From positions 806,001-870,000 of the forward strand of contig CAVQPS010000009.1 of NCBI GenBank assembly GCA_963714795.1: 64,000 nucleotides of DNA. The letters are read 5' to 3'. Below, piece after piece: positions 1 to 9,665 of this stretch; the first letter of the stretch is position 1, and the number at the start of each line of letters is the position of its first letter. The notes under the pieces were generated by a model that did not search any database, was not told the origin of the DNA, and worked only from the letters and a program-made list of their open reading frames with translations. Both the position numbers and the translations under genes were made by a program. The DNA comes from DATIXJ01 sp963714795. Lineage in GTDB: Bacteria; Bacteroidota; Ignavibacteria; UBA10030; SZUA-254.

Positions 1-46
1 TATTTATTTATTTGTTGCACTGCTTAAGCCGGAGAAATTCGAATGA
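1..46 (+). CDS. kdpF: KdpF C-terminal end, K+-transporting ATPase small subunit (5' partial)
   Basis: The frame 2-46 reads IYLFVALLKPEKFE and then stops at TGA 44-46. This is the typical end of KdpF, the one-helix stabilising peptide of the Kdp potassium pump (usually about 29 residues, ending in a hydrophobic helix followed by 'L-x-x-PE-x-F'). Its stop codon overlaps the kdpA start (ATGA at 43-46), which implies translational coupling. The 5' half lies outside the window. The identification rests on the last 14 residues plus the position directly before kdpA. Confidence 0.75.
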   Translation, partial: IYLFVALLKPEKFE

Positions 47-1785
47 CATTGAATGGTATTCTTCAGATTATCGCATACCTCGCGGTGCTGATACTTCTTG
101 CAAAGCCGCTCGGTTTATTTATGGCACGCGTGTTTCAGCGTGAACGGACATTTCTCGATCCAATCTTTGGTCCTGTTGAAAGGTTCATTTACCGTCTGGC
201 GAAGATCAATCCCGACGAGGAGATGGATTGGAAAGCAAACGCGGTTGCCATGCTATTGTTCAACGTCGTAGGGCTCCTGTTCGTATACTTGCTCCAGCGA
301 CTCCAGCAGTTTCTCCCATTGAATCCGCAGGGTTTCGGGGCGGTTACTCCGGACTCGGCGTTCAATTCGGCGGTCAGTTTTACCACGAACACGAACTGGC
401 AGGGTTACAGCGGCGAAACGACCATGAGCTACCTGACGCAGATGCTGGGCTTTACCGTTCAGAATTTCCTTTCTGCGGCAACAGGGATGGCGGTTCTTGC
501 GCTCTTCATTCGCGGGATTGCCCGTCACTCTGCAAAGACCCTGGGAAATTTCTGGGTCGATATGACGCGAAGTACACTCTATATCCTGGTGCCGTTGTCA
601 ATCGTCCTTGCGCTCGTCTGCGTTCAGCAAGGTGTTGTGCAGAATTTCTCATCCTATACATCGGTGTCACTGCTTCAACCAGCGACGGATACGAGCGGAG
701 CGAAAGTCTCAGAGCAGGTTATTGCAACGGGTCCTGTCGCCTCACAATTGGCGATCAAACATCTGGGCACGAACGGCGGAGGTTTTTTCAATGCCAATGC
801 AGCACATCCGTACGAGAATCCGACTCCTTTGACCGATTTTCTGCTGACGCTTGCTGAAACAGTTATCGCCCTGGCGCTCTGTTACACATTTGGAAAGATG
901 GTCGGTGATAAACGACAAGGGTGGGCATTAATCGCAACAATGATGATTATTCTAACTGTAGCAATCTTTGTTACATATCAAGCTGAGTCTGCGGGTAATC
1001 CCAAGCTCACTGCTCTCGGTGTGGATCAGCACACAACGTCGATCAACCCGGGTGGCAACATGGAAGGGAAGGAAATGCGCTTCGGCATTGCCAAGTCTGC
1101 TTTTTTTGCGACGGTAACAACGGCAACGTCGTGCGGAGCCGTGAACTCGATGCACGACTCATTCACTCCGCTCGGAGGCATGGTTCTGTTGATCATGATG
1201 CACCTCGGAGAAGTTGCCCTCGGTGGAGTAGGGTCAGGACTCTATGGTATGCTTGTGTTCGTCATCGTGGCGGTATTTGTCGCAGGATTACTCGTCGGTC
1301 GTACACCGGAGTACATGGGACATAAAATTGAAACGTATGAAATGAAGATGGCATCATTATTAATTCTCATCATGCCGTTGGCAGTTCTGGCGTTTACGGC
1401 GGTTGCAGTCGTAACCGATGTTGGAAAAGCGGCGATTGCGAATCCGGGCCCCCATGGCTTCAGTGAAATTTTATACATTTTTACGTCCCAGGCAAACAAT
1501 AATGGAAGTGCCTTTGGTGGTGTCAGTGTCAATACTCCGTTTTACAATATTACCGGTGGTTTGGCAATGTTGATCGGACGATTCTGGCTTGCTGTTCCCA
1601 CGCTGGCGCTTGCCGGTTCACTCGTACAGAAAAAATTAGTTCCGCCAAGCGAGGGAACGCTTCCGACCCATGTGCCACTGTTTATTTTCTGGCTGATCGC
1701 AGTCATCCTTATCGTTGGTGCGCTGAATTTTATACCGGCTCTTGCACTAGGGCCTATTGTCGAACATTTTATGATGGTGCAATAA
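43..1785 (+). CDS. kdpA: Potassium-transporting ATPase subunit A
   Basis: KdpA is the inner-membrane, channel-like subunit that selects K+ in the high-affinity KdpFABC pump. At 580 residues it is close to the family's usual length of about 560. All four pore-loop signatures are visible: TTNTNWQGY, GTNGGGFFNAN, TATSCGAVNSMHDS and QANNNGSAFGG. About ten hydrophobic segments span the protein. The ATG at 43 sits behind GGAGAA and overlaps the kdpF stop. kdpB follows after one base, so the genes are co-transcribed. The gene is intact and its function is confident from the filter motifs. Confidence 0.97.
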   Translation: MTLNGILQIIAYLAVLILLAKPLGLFMARVFQRERTFLDPIFGPVERFIYRLAKINPDEEMDWKANAVAMLLFNVVGLLFVYLLQRLQQFLPLNPQGFGAVTPDSAFNSAVSFTTNTNWQGYSGETTMSYLTQMLGFTVQNFLSAATGMAVLALFIRGIARHSAKTLGNFWVDMTRSTLYILVPLSIVLALVCVQQGVVQNFSSYTSVSLLQPATDTSGAKVSEQVIATGPVASQLAIKHLGTNGGGFFNANAAHPYENPTPLTDFLLTLAETVIALALCYTFGKMVGDKRQGWALIATMMIILTVAIFVTYQAESAGNPKLTALGVDQHTTSINPGGNMEGKEMRFGIAKSAFFATVTTATSCGAVNSMHDSFTPLGGMVLLIMMHLGEVALGGVGSGLYGMLVFVIVAVFVAGLLVGRTPEYMGHKIETYEMKMASLLILIMPLAVLAFTAVAVVTDVGKAAIANPGPHGFSEILYIFTSQANNNGSAFGGVSVNTPFYNITGGLAMLIGRFWLAVPTLALAGSLVQKKLVPPSEGTLPTHVPLFIFWLIAVILIVGALNFIPALALGPIVEHFMMVQ

Positions 1786-1786
1786 T

Positions 1787-3919
1787 ATGCTTATCGAATC
1801 GAAAGATCGAAGTACCGTTGTAGCACAATCTTCACAACAATCAAAAAAACCTGTAGGGTTAACGCGTGAAATGTATCGCCGTGCGTTGACCGACTCGCTG
1901 GCAAAATTGGATCCACGGTCGATGGTTCGCAACCCCGTCATGTTTGTTGTTGAAGTCGGAAGCGTCCTCACGACAGCATTATGGATTCAGTCGTTATTTG
2001 GTCACGGTGAAGCACCGGCGTGGTACATCGGCGGCGTTTCTCTCTGGCTCTGGTTTACCGTTATCTTTGCGAATTTTTCCGAGGCACTTGCAGAAGGACG
2101 GGGAAAAGCACAGGCGGAGGCGTTGCGCCGTGCAAGACAGGATACTAAAGCAAAACAACTACACAATCCCCAACACAATTCTAAGTTTGACATTGTGTCA
2201 TCAACGGCATTGAAGAAAGGTGATGTATTTCTGGCAGAATCAGGAGATATCATTGCAGCCGACGGTGAAGTCATTGAAGGCATTGCTTCTGTGGACGAAA
2301 GCGCAATCACAGGCGAAAGCGCTCCGGTCATCAGGGAATCCGGAGGGGACCGAAGCGCCGTAACCGGTGGTACACGAGTGCTTTCCGATTGGCTGGTTAT
2401 CAGAGTGACCGTTGAACCGGGCGGCGGCTTTCTTGACAGAATGATTCATCTCATTGAAGGCGCCAAACGACAGAAAACGCCGAATGAAATCGCGCTGAAC
2501 ATTCTTCTGGCTGCGTTCACGATTATTTTTCTTGTTGTCTGTGTAACGCTTCTTCCTTTTTCGCTCTTCAGCGTTGCTGCTGCCGGTCAAGGGGTGCCGA
2601 TTACCGTAACGGTGCTGGTTGCCCTTCTGGTCTGTTTGATTCCCACCACGATCGGCGGACTTCTTTCCGCTATCGGTATTGCCGGAATGGACCGCATGAT
2701 CCGTCATAATGTGATTGCCACTTCAGGCCGTGCCATCGAAGCTGCCGGCGATGTGGATGTTCTCCTGCTCGATAAAACCGGTACGATCACGCTCGGTAAT
2801 CGGATGGCAACCGAATTAACTCCGGCTCCCGGAATTACGAAGGAACGTCTCGCCGATGCCGCACAGCTTGCTTCGCTTGCCGATGAGACACCGGAAGGCA
2901 GATCGATTGTCGTTCTTGCCAAGGAGAAATACGGTTTGCGCGGCCGAGAAATTAATGAAATCTCTGCGCAGTTTGTTCCGTTTAGCGCACAAACACGCAT
3001 GAGCGGTGCCGATATTCAGCCCGAAGGAAAAAACGGCAAGAGAATTATTCGCAAAGGGGCAGCCGATGCAATCAAAACATATATCGAACAGCAAGGCGGT
3101 GTGTTTCCTCCGACAGTTCAGCAAACTGTTCAGGAAATCAGTAGGGTCGGTGCAACTCCGCTGGTCGTTGTGGAAAACAAAGAAGTACTCGGCGTCATCC
3201 ATTTGAAAGACATCGTCAAGGGCGGAATTAAAGAACGTTTCGCGCATTTACGGAAAATGGGAATCCGGACAGTGATGATTACCGGCGACAATCCATTGAC
3301 CGCAACAGCAATTGCCGCAGAAGCCGGAGTCGATGATTTTCTTGCGGAAGCAAAACCGGAAGACAAGCTGAAATTGATTCGTGATTATCAAAAAGGCGGA
3401 CGTCTTGTCGCGATGACGGGCGACGGCACGAACGATGCGCCCGCTCTGGCGCAAGCCGATGTTGCTGTTGCCATGAATACCGGTACGCAATCCGCCCGCG
3501 AAGCGGCGAACATGATCGATCTTGACAGCAACCCGACGAAGCTTATGGAGATTGTCGAAATCGGTAAGCAATTATTAATGACCCGCGGTACACTGACGAC
3601 ATTCAGTATTGCGAATGATGTTGCGAAATATTTTGCCATTATTCCGGCCGCGTTCGCGACCACCTATCCGGCGTTGAACGCGTTGAATATTATGAAGCTT
3701 GCTACGCCTGAAAGTGCCATTCTTTCCGCTGTCATTTTTAATGCACTCATTATCGTTGCGTTGATTCCGCTTGCACTGAAAGGCGTGAAGTATCGTCCGG
3801 TGAGTGCCGTCCAATTGTTGCGAAGACATTTATTCATTTATGGATTCGGCGGGATTATTGCACCATTTGTCGGAATCAAGTTGGTGGATTTGGTGCTGGT
3901 TGCGCTCGGATGGACGTAA
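1787..3919 (+). CDS. kdpB: Potassium-transporting ATPase ATP-binding subunit B
   Basis: KdpB is the P-type ATPase subunit that hydrolyses ATP to drive K+ import through KdpA. It has 710 residues, slightly longer than the usual 680 because of a short polar N-terminus. Visible motifs are the actuator loop TGES, the phosphorylation site DKTGT with the catalytic Asp at about residue 329 (codon 2771-2773), and the hinge MTGDGTNDAPALAQADVAVAMN. Hydrophobic helices lie at both ends and around residues 240-300. It starts one base after the kdpA stop without an obvious Shine-Dalgarno sequence, so coupling is likely. The next gene is not kdpC, which is unusual because KdpC is normally encoded here and needed for pump assembly. 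Confidence 0.97.
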   Translation: MLIESKDRSTVVAQSSQQSKKPVGLTREMYRRALTDSLAKLDPRSMVRNPVMFVVEVGSVLTTALWIQSLFGHGEAPAWYIGGVSLWLWFTVIFANFSEALAEGRGKAQAEALRRARQDTKAKQLHNPQHNSKFDIVSSTALKKGDVFLAESGDIIAADGEVIEGIASVDESAITGESAPVIRESGGDRSAVTGGTRVLSDWLVIRVTVEPGGGFLDRMIHLIEGAKRQKTPNEIALNILLAAFTIIFLVVCVTLLPFSLFSVAAAGQGVPITVTVLVALLVCLIPTTIGGLLSAIGIAGMDRMIRHNVIATSGRAIEAAGDVDVLLLDKTGTITLGNRMATELTPAPGITKERLADAAQLASLADETPEGRSIVVLAKEKYGLRGREINEISAQFVPFSAQTRMSGADIQPEGKNGKRIIRKGAADAIKTYIEQQGGVFPPTVQQTVQEISRVGATPLVVVENKEVLGVIHLKDIVKGGIKERFAHLRKMGIRTVMITGDNPLTATAIAAEAGVDDFLAEAKPEDKLKLIRDYQKGGRLVAMTGDGTNDAPALAQADVAVAMNTGTQSAREAANMIDLDSNPTKLMEIVEIGKQLLMTRGTLTTFSIANDVAKYFAIIPAAFATTYPALNALNIMKLATPESAILSAVIFNALIIVALIPLALKGVKYRPVSAVQLLRRHLFIYGFGGIIAPFVGIKLVDLVLVALGWT

Positions 3920-3941
3920 CAACGATCAACAAGGAATAGAT

Positions 3942-4379
3942 ATGAATTATCGTCATACCCAACTCGGTTGGATTACCATACCGGCGATCCTGATTGCTAT
4001 CATCGTCTTCCTGATCGTAAGTGGTGGTGCGGGAATCTCTCAAGTTAATCAGGGTCTCGGACTGCTTCTTCTTGTGGTCATGCTGGGGTTATTCTATTCT
4101 TTCACTATTGAAATCAGCAATGGCATTCTACAGTGTCGTTTTGGACCCGGAATTATTCGAAGACGTATTTCGATATCCGAAATCGAAGAGGCAAAGAGTG
4201 TCCGCAATCCGTGGTACTCCGGATGGGGAATACGATGGAGACCGGGGCAGTATGTCTTGTGGAATGTTTCGGGACGTCGGGCGGTTGAGCTGGTACTCAA
4301 GAACGGAAATCGATTTCGTATTGGAACTAACGAACCGGAGGCGCTTGTGCAGGCCATCCAATCAAACAAAGTTCTTTAA
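3942..4379 (+). CDS. Small membrane protein with a PH-like C-terminal domain, in the kdpC slot
   Basis: A 145-residue protein of unknown function. ATG 3942 follows an AAGGAAT ribosome site, 22 bases after kdpB. Two hydrophobic helices (about residues 9-31 and 37-55) are followed by a roughly 85-residue beta-rich stretch with paired Trp/Gly residues (NPWYSGWGIRWRPG) and an ending GNRFRIGTNEPEALVQAI. That tail resembles bacterial PH-like membrane proteins, in which the last strand and helix read 'f.ig...pe.l...i'. It shows none of the KdpC hallmarks: a single N-terminal helix, a GSxLIGQ-like segment, or an S-G-S-G-x-DPHIS motif. Because of its place it may be part of the Kdp system, but that is inference. 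Confidence 0.8.
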   Translation: MNYRHTQLGWITIPAILIAIIVFLIVSGGAGISQVNQGLGLLLLVVMLGLFYSFTIEISNGILQCRFGPGIIRRRISISEIEEAKSVRNPWYSGWGIRWRPGQYVLWNVSGRRAVELVLKNGNRFRIGTNEPEALVQAIQSNKVL

Positions 4380-4402
4380 ACTATAAATAATAGGAAGGTA
4401 AA

Positions 4403-5734
4403 ATGAAACAACTGCTTCTTTTTTTCATTATCTCGACAGTAACAACCTGTTTTGGTCAAACGGATTCCGTTACTGCTGCAGCGCCGTTTGCGTTCGGCGA
4501 CTTTACATGGCTCAACGGTAACACCAGGCAGAACACTTCCGTCCTGGATACAAAATATTTTACCGGCGAGTTTCGTGCCGATGTCTCGTACATCGAAGAT
4601 TTTAATCAGCCGATCGATCACACGCTCTCCGGAACGTCGGAAAGCGGCCGGACGAGCGAGATTCAGGTTCAGCAGCTCGGTATCGGAGGTGACTTTCATG
4701 TCGGTCATGCATTGGGGCGGCTCATGACGCAATTCGGCATGTATTCCACCATGACCCCGCGGAACGATGCCAGTCCGGCGCGAGGTCAATGGGACCTTGC
4801 CAATGCATATCGTTATGTTTCTGAAGCATACGGCGGATATCATTGGGATGTGATGAACGGAATTAATTTCGAGGCGGGTATTTTTATGTCGTACGTCGGG
4901 TTGTTCGGTTATTATAATTTCGATAACTGGGCATATCAGCCGTCGTATGTTTCTTCCAACACGCCGTGGTTTTTCAACGGCCTTCGTGTTCAGATATTTA
5001 CAAGCGATAAACTCAAGATCGAGCCATGGATCATCAACGGCTGGCAGTCGTACGGAATGTTTAACCACACGCCGGGTGTCGGCTTCCAGATATTATGGCG
5101 CCCCAAGGAAACCGTTTCCGTTCTTTCCAACGGATACTACGGTCATGATTGGCTTGGACTGCCAGATCGCATGAGAATTCATAGCGACAACAGCATTGAG
5201 ATTAAGTATTTCGACGATCCGACGCAGGGTTTGGATAAAGCGGCGTTTTCTCTTACGGGAGATATCGGGTGGGAAAGCGGTGACGGTGTAAACGGCCTTA
5301 CGAGCGCTCCGGGATCTCCTGCGCAATACTTTGCAGGTGGAATGTTGTACAACCGTTTATGGTTTAATCATGATCAGTTCGCTGTGACGATTGGCGGTGG
5401 GGGAATAACCAATCCCGGCAGATATCTTGTGCTGATGCCGCCGATTAACGGCGCAACAGCGTTTTCAGGAACGCCGTATTTCACCGAAAACGCCGGTGAT
5501 CAGTTTAAGGCATGGGATTGCACGGTAACGTTTGATTACATGCCCGATCAATGGACGACGTTCCGCATCGAATACAATCATCGCGAGTCGAATGTTCCCT
5601 ACTTCGCAGGCGGCGGCGGCGTTACACCTCCGGGCGGCAATACCGGTACCCCCGGTTCATCCGTCGACGGTTGGGCGCCCGATCTTCGTACAACCGAAAC
5701 CCGTCTTAACCTTGCCGTGCTCGTGAAATTCTAA
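4403..5734 (+). CDS. Outer-membrane beta-barrel porin, OmpL-like (BBP2 type), of the kdp cluster
   Basis: A 443-residue predicted outer-membrane porin. The ATG follows AGGAAGG. A signal peptide (MKQLLLFFIISTVTTCFGQ) is followed by alternating polar/aromatic beta-strand sequence to the end, finishing in a terminal strand (TRLNLAVLVKF) with a C-terminal Phe as in barrel proteins. Segments such as EPWIINGWQ and GFQILWRPKE resemble the putative beta-barrel porin-2/OmpL-like family. It lies between kdpB and kdpD, so it probably lets K+ or other small solutes into the periplasm. A second protein of the same type sits beside the ammonium transporter at 50848. The barrel call is firm; the substrate is inference. 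Confidence 0.85.
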   Translation: MKQLLLFFIISTVTTCFGQTDSVTAAAPFAFGDFTWLNGNTRQNTSVLDTKYFTGEFRADVSYIEDFNQPIDHTLSGTSESGRTSEIQVQQLGIGGDFHVGHALGRLMTQFGMYSTMTPRNDASPARGQWDLANAYRYVSEAYGGYHWDVMNGINFEAGIFMSYVGLFGYYNFDNWAYQPSYVSSNTPWFFNGLRVQIFTSDKLKIEPWIINGWQSYGMFNHTPGVGFQILWRPKETVSVLSNGYYGHDWLGLPDRMRIHSDNSIEIKYFDDPTQGLDKAAFSLTGDIGWESGDGVNGLTSAPGSPAQYFAGGMLYNRLWFNHDQFAVTIGGGGITNPGRYLVLMPPINGATAFSGTPYFTENAGDQFKAWDCTVTFDYMPDQWTTFRIEYNHRESNVPYFAGGGGVTPPGGNTGTPGSSVDGWAPDLRTTETRLNLAVLVKF

Positions 5735-5908
5735 ATTATTCCGGATTTCATAATAAAAAATATCATGCATGTATTTACAGCACGACAGTTTCCGAAGCGA
5801 ACTTCAACTGTTCTTCACCGACGCAATGAGAAAATTATTGCGTTACATCAGATAAAAATTCCGGTCATGTTTACAATCGGTCGATTTATTTTCGGTGGAA
5901 ATAAACAG

Positions 5909-6166
5909 ATGTATCATATTTCATCTATCGAATTGAATCGTGATGGAGTCTATCTTACTTTTCCACAGGGAACAATATTGACGGAAGGGGAAATCTTTCG
6001 CATTGTCCGTCCGCTTGGATCGTATAAGTACGATTATTTTTCCTTTGGTTGTCCCCGAAATGTAGTTGCGAAAGTGAAAGTCTTGAAAATTGCCGGCAAT
6101 GCCCGCGTCCTTGTTCAGGTTCTTCACGGAAGAGTCACAAATGGTGTAAGTGCTGAGCGGAGTTGA
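5909..6166 (+). CDS. Small hypothetical protein in the kdp cluster
   Basis: An 85-residue reading frame with codon use like its neighbours and a protein-like pattern (HISSIELNRDGVYLTFPQG, then a basic beta-rich tail VVAKVKVLKIAGNARVLVQVL). No family is recognised and no membrane segment or signal peptide is seen. ATG 5909 is preceded by a weak GGAAA; in-frame ATGs at 5867 and 5765 would extend it, but the added residues look less protein-like. It lies in the porin-kdpD interval. A 246-residue frame on the other strand overlaps it but also runs through kdpD and is judged a shadow. Existence is probable; the start is uncertain. Confidence 0.5.
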   Translation: MYHISSIELNRDGVYLTFPQGTILTEGEIFRIVRPLGSYKYDYFSFGCPRNVVAKVKVLKIAGNARVLVQVLHGRVTNGVSAERS

Positions 6167-6283
6167 TGATAAAACTGCAGATGGGATTTCTGCAAAAACG
6201 CTGTATTCATGAATGACAATATGAGATTGGAATTCAGAAACTTCGTTACTCGATTTTCTATCCTGCCTTTTGTATATTGAGCC

Positions 6284-8969
6284 ATGTCCAAACAATACGA
6301 TATCCGCCTGAATCCGGAAGTTCTTCTTCGTTCGCTCAAACGGGCTGAAGGAAAAGAGGGTAAGGGACACCTGAAAATTTTCTTCGGTATGTGCGCCGGC
6401 GTCGGTAAAACATACGAGATGCTGCAAGCGGCACAGGAGGCGAAGAAAAAAGCGATTGATGTCGTCATTGGATTTGTTGAAACGCACGGCCGGAAAGAAA
6501 CCGAAGCGCTTCTCGGCGACCTGTTCATCGTCCCGCGAAAAAAAATCGAATATCACGGTGCCGTTCTCGAAGAAATGGACCTCGATGCCATTCTTGCCAG
6601 AAAACCGACCCTGGTGCTGGTCGATGAGCTTGCACATTCCAATGCCCCCGGAAGCCGTCATACGAAACGATATCTCGATGTTCTGGAATTACTCGATAAC
6701 GGCATCGATGTGTATACGGCGCTGAATGTTCAGCACCTTGAGAGCCGTGCTGATACCGTTGCTCAGATTACCGGCAGTATCGTTCGGGAAACCGTTCCCG
6801 ATTCCGTATTTGAACGAGCGGATGAAGTGACCGTGATCGATTTGCCGGCTGATGAATTGCTGAAGCGGCTCGCAGAAGGAAAAGTGTATACGACGGAACG
6901 TTCACAGCGGGCGGTCGAACACTTTTTCCGTAAAGGCAATCTCACCGCGTTGCGTGAAATGTGTTTGCGTATTGCCGCGGAACGGGTCGAGCATCAGTTA
7001 CGCGACATTATGCAGGTCGAGCGAATTTCCGGCCCGTGGAAATCCGGACAGCGCCTGATTTTCGGCATCAGTCCGAGCCCGACGTCCGTTCGCCTCATTC
7101 GATGGACTCGCCGGATGGCATTTACCATGCAGGCAAGCTGGGTGGCGGTCTACGTTGAGAGGTCGGCGCCCTTGAGCGATCACGGAAAAAGATCAGCTTG
7201 CAAAAAATATCGCGCTTGCACGGGAATTGGGAGCGGAAATTGTTACAACCGCCGATGAAGATGTTGCCGCTGCATTGCTCCGCGTTGCACGCGAACAAAA
7301 TGTTACTCAGGTTATCGTCGGTAAATCTGATAAAACTGTTCGATTTCAACGAAGCGTTCTCAATCAATTGATTGAGCAAAGCGGTGATCTCGACGTTTAT
7401 ATTGTCGGTGGCGATCAGGAAGAGTCTGCAGAAAAAGGAAAATTACATTTTCCCGTTATCCAATCGAATATTCTTCAATATCTTGCCGCGACCGCTCTTG
7501 TGTCGCTTGTTGCCGCTCTCTGTTATCCGTTCAACGATGTTATCGGCTATCAAACGGTTTCTCTGTTTCTGTTATTGACCATCGCTCTTCTTCCGTTGCG
7601 GTTGGGGGCCGGTCCGGTTATTCTTGCCGCCGGTATCAGCGCGTTGTTGTGGGATTATTTTTTTATACCGCCGAAATTCACCTTCGCCGTTTATTCCTTT
7701 CAGGATATTTTGATGCTTGTGGTCTATTTCGCGATTGCGGCGGTGACCGGAGTGCTGACGGTTCGCGTGCGTGCCCGCGGAAAGGCAGTTCAGCTCCGGG
7801 AAGAACGCGCGTTGGCATTATATGCGTTGACGAATGAGTTGTCGATTGCCAACAGTCAGGATGCTGTTGTCGAGGCGGCGGTGAGAAATATCAAGAAATT
7901 TTTCAATGCGGAAGTGGCAATTTTTTTAAGTAGTCTCGAAGGAGATTTTCTCAACGTTCCGCATCCGCAAAGCACATTCTCACCGGGAGAAAAAGAACTC
8001 AGCGTTCCGGCGTGGGTTCATTGGAATGAAAAACGTGCCGGGAAATTTACCGACACGCTTCCGTTTGCAGAGGCAACATATTTTCCGCTTGCCGGACCGC
8101 GTTATCCGATGGGCGTTGCCGGCGTAAAACTTGAAGGGGACAGGCGGTTGACGGTTGACCAGGAAATATTGTTCGGAAATTTTCTCAGTCAAATTTCATC
8201 CGCACTCGATCGCGAATTTCTCAACGAGATGGCGAAACAATCGATCGCTCTTGCAGAATCGGAACGGCTGTATACGACGCTGTTCAACTCCATTTCACAC
8301 GAGATGCGTACACCGATTACCGCTCTCATCAGCGCATCGGAGGGATTATTGAACGATGCTGTCGGCCAACAACCGCAGCTGAGGCGTGATCTTGCCGCCG
8401 AAGTCCAGGAAGCCGCAAACCGTCTCGACCATATCGTGCAAAATCTTCTCGCCATGGCGCGTTTTGAATCGGGGCTCATCAAACCGAAATTGGACTGGTG
8501 CGATATTCGCGATGTCATCAATTCATCCATCGGAAAAATGAAGAACGATCTCACACATCATCCTGTTCAGATCGATATTGCGGAACCCGTGCCGTTGATA
8601 AAATTGGATTTCGGATTGATGGAACAGGTTTTGTTGAACTTGCTTCGTAATGCCTCCGAATACACGCCGTCCGGTTCCACGATTCGCATCGGCGTTCAGA
8701 CGAATGAACGGGAATGTATTTTAACGGTTGCCGATAACGGTCCCGGATTTCCCGTGGAATCGCTCGGCAAAGTATTCGATAAATTTTACCGGGTCCCGGG
8801 ATCGAAAACAGGCGGACTTGGGCTCGGGCTTTCCATCTCGTCAGGTTTTGTTCGAGCGCATCATGGAAACATTTCCGTCGAAAACCAAACCGGTGGCGGT
8901 GCATGTTTTACGATTCGACTTCCGATCAATGAACGCGCAACAATTTCCAGCGAGGTCACCGATGGATAA
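6284..8969 (+). CDS. kdpD: Sensor histidine kinase KdpD (one-base frameshift near 7186-7190)
   Basis: KdpD senses K+ limitation and phosphorylates KdpE. The gene is split into two frames. Frame 6284-7258 carries the KdpD domain with Walker A GMCAGVGKT (residues 35-43) and the start of the USP-like domain. The second frame continues with ARELGAEIVTTADEDV (coding from about 7191), a four-helix DUF4118 region (about 7480-7770), a GAF-like region, the H-box SHEMRTP (phospho-His codon 8298-8300) and HATPase motifs (LLRNASEYTP, DNGPGFP, GLGLGLS). Removing one A from the A5 run at 7186-7190 joins the frames as SDHGKDQLAKNIALARELG and gives 894 residues, the normal KdpD length. The break is therefore probably an indel error or a very recent mutation. 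It overlaps kdpE by 8 bases. Confidence 0.93.
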
Positions 8970-9648
8970 CAAACCTGTCGTTCTTGTGATCGATGATGAA
9001 ATACAAATCCGGCGGTTACTCGAATTGACATTAGAATCGAGCGGGTACAAAGTTCTTCTCGCAGAAACCGGGGAAGAGGGACTCCGGCGGGCCGGGATGG
9101 ACAGGCCCGAATTCATTATTCTCGATTTAGGGCTTCCCGATATCGACGGCGTTCAGGTATTGAAGAAATTGCGGGAATGGACGCATATTCCGGTTTTGAT
9201 TCTTTCGGTTCGTGATGCCGAAAAGGAAATTATTGCTTGCCTTGATGCCGGAGCCGATGATTATCTGGTGAAACCGTTCCGCACGGGAGAATTACTTGCG
9301 CGTGTACGGGTAGCTCTGAGACATCAACCGACTGTTCAGGAATCGGCGACATTCGCGACCGGTCATCTGCATGTCGATTTGACTGCGCGTATTGTGACAA
9401 AGGGAGATTCGATTGTCAAACTTACTGCCATCGAATATTCATTGCTGTCATTATTTATCCGGAATGCCGGAAAAGTGCTGACACACCGGTTCATCCTTGA
9501 GCAAGTGTGGGGACCGAACTATGCCGAGGAGACCCAATATTCGCGCGTCTATATCGGACAGCTTCGCAAAAAACTTGAAGACGATCCTGCCAATCCGAAA
9601 ATTTTTCTTACCGAATCCGGTATCGGCTACAGATTAGCGGTCGACTAG
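8962..9648 (+). CDS. kdpE: Response regulator KdpE
   Basis: An OmpR-family regulator of 228 residues that is the partner of KdpD and activates kdp transcription at low K+. The receiver domain has the acidic pair DDE near residues 11-13, phospho-acceptor Asp55 in FIILDLGLPDIDG, and the conserved Lys in DYLVKPF. A winged-helix DNA-binding domain fills the C-terminus (LTAIEYSLLSLFIRNAGKVLTHRFILEQVWG...YIGQLRKKLEDDP). ATG 8962 was chosen because it gives the standard N-terminus MDNKPVVLVIDDE and overlaps the kdpD stop by 8 bases. The longer frame from 8728 only adds shadow sequence inside kdpD. Confidence 0.96.
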   Translation: MDNKPVVLVIDDEIQIRRLLELTLESSGYKVLLAETGEEGLRRAGMDRPEFIILDLGLPDIDGVQVLKKLREWTHIPVLILSVRDAEKEIIACLDAGADDYLVKPFRTGELLARVRVALRHQPTVQESATFATGHLHVDLTARIVTKGDSIVKLTAIEYSLLSLFIRNAGKVLTHRFILEQVWGPNYAEETQYSRVYIGQLRKKLEDDPANPKIFLTESGIGYRLAVD

Positions 9649-9665
9649 CTCCACGTCATGGAAAC

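Noticed and set aside
3942..4379. Gene after kdpB as a divergent KdpC
   Set aside because: It has two helices at the N-terminus and a PH-like tail, and shows none of the KdpC motifs (GSxLIGQ, SGSGxDPHIS).
5921..6661. 246-codon minus-strand frame
   Set aside because: It runs through the start of kdpD and the small hypothetical gene; it has no protein-like pattern or ribosome site and looks like a shadow frame.
7173..7191. Programmed frameshifting in kdpD
   Set aside because: No slippery heptamer with a stimulatory structure was seen, and two unrelated genes show the same one-extra-base pattern, so an indel error is simpler.
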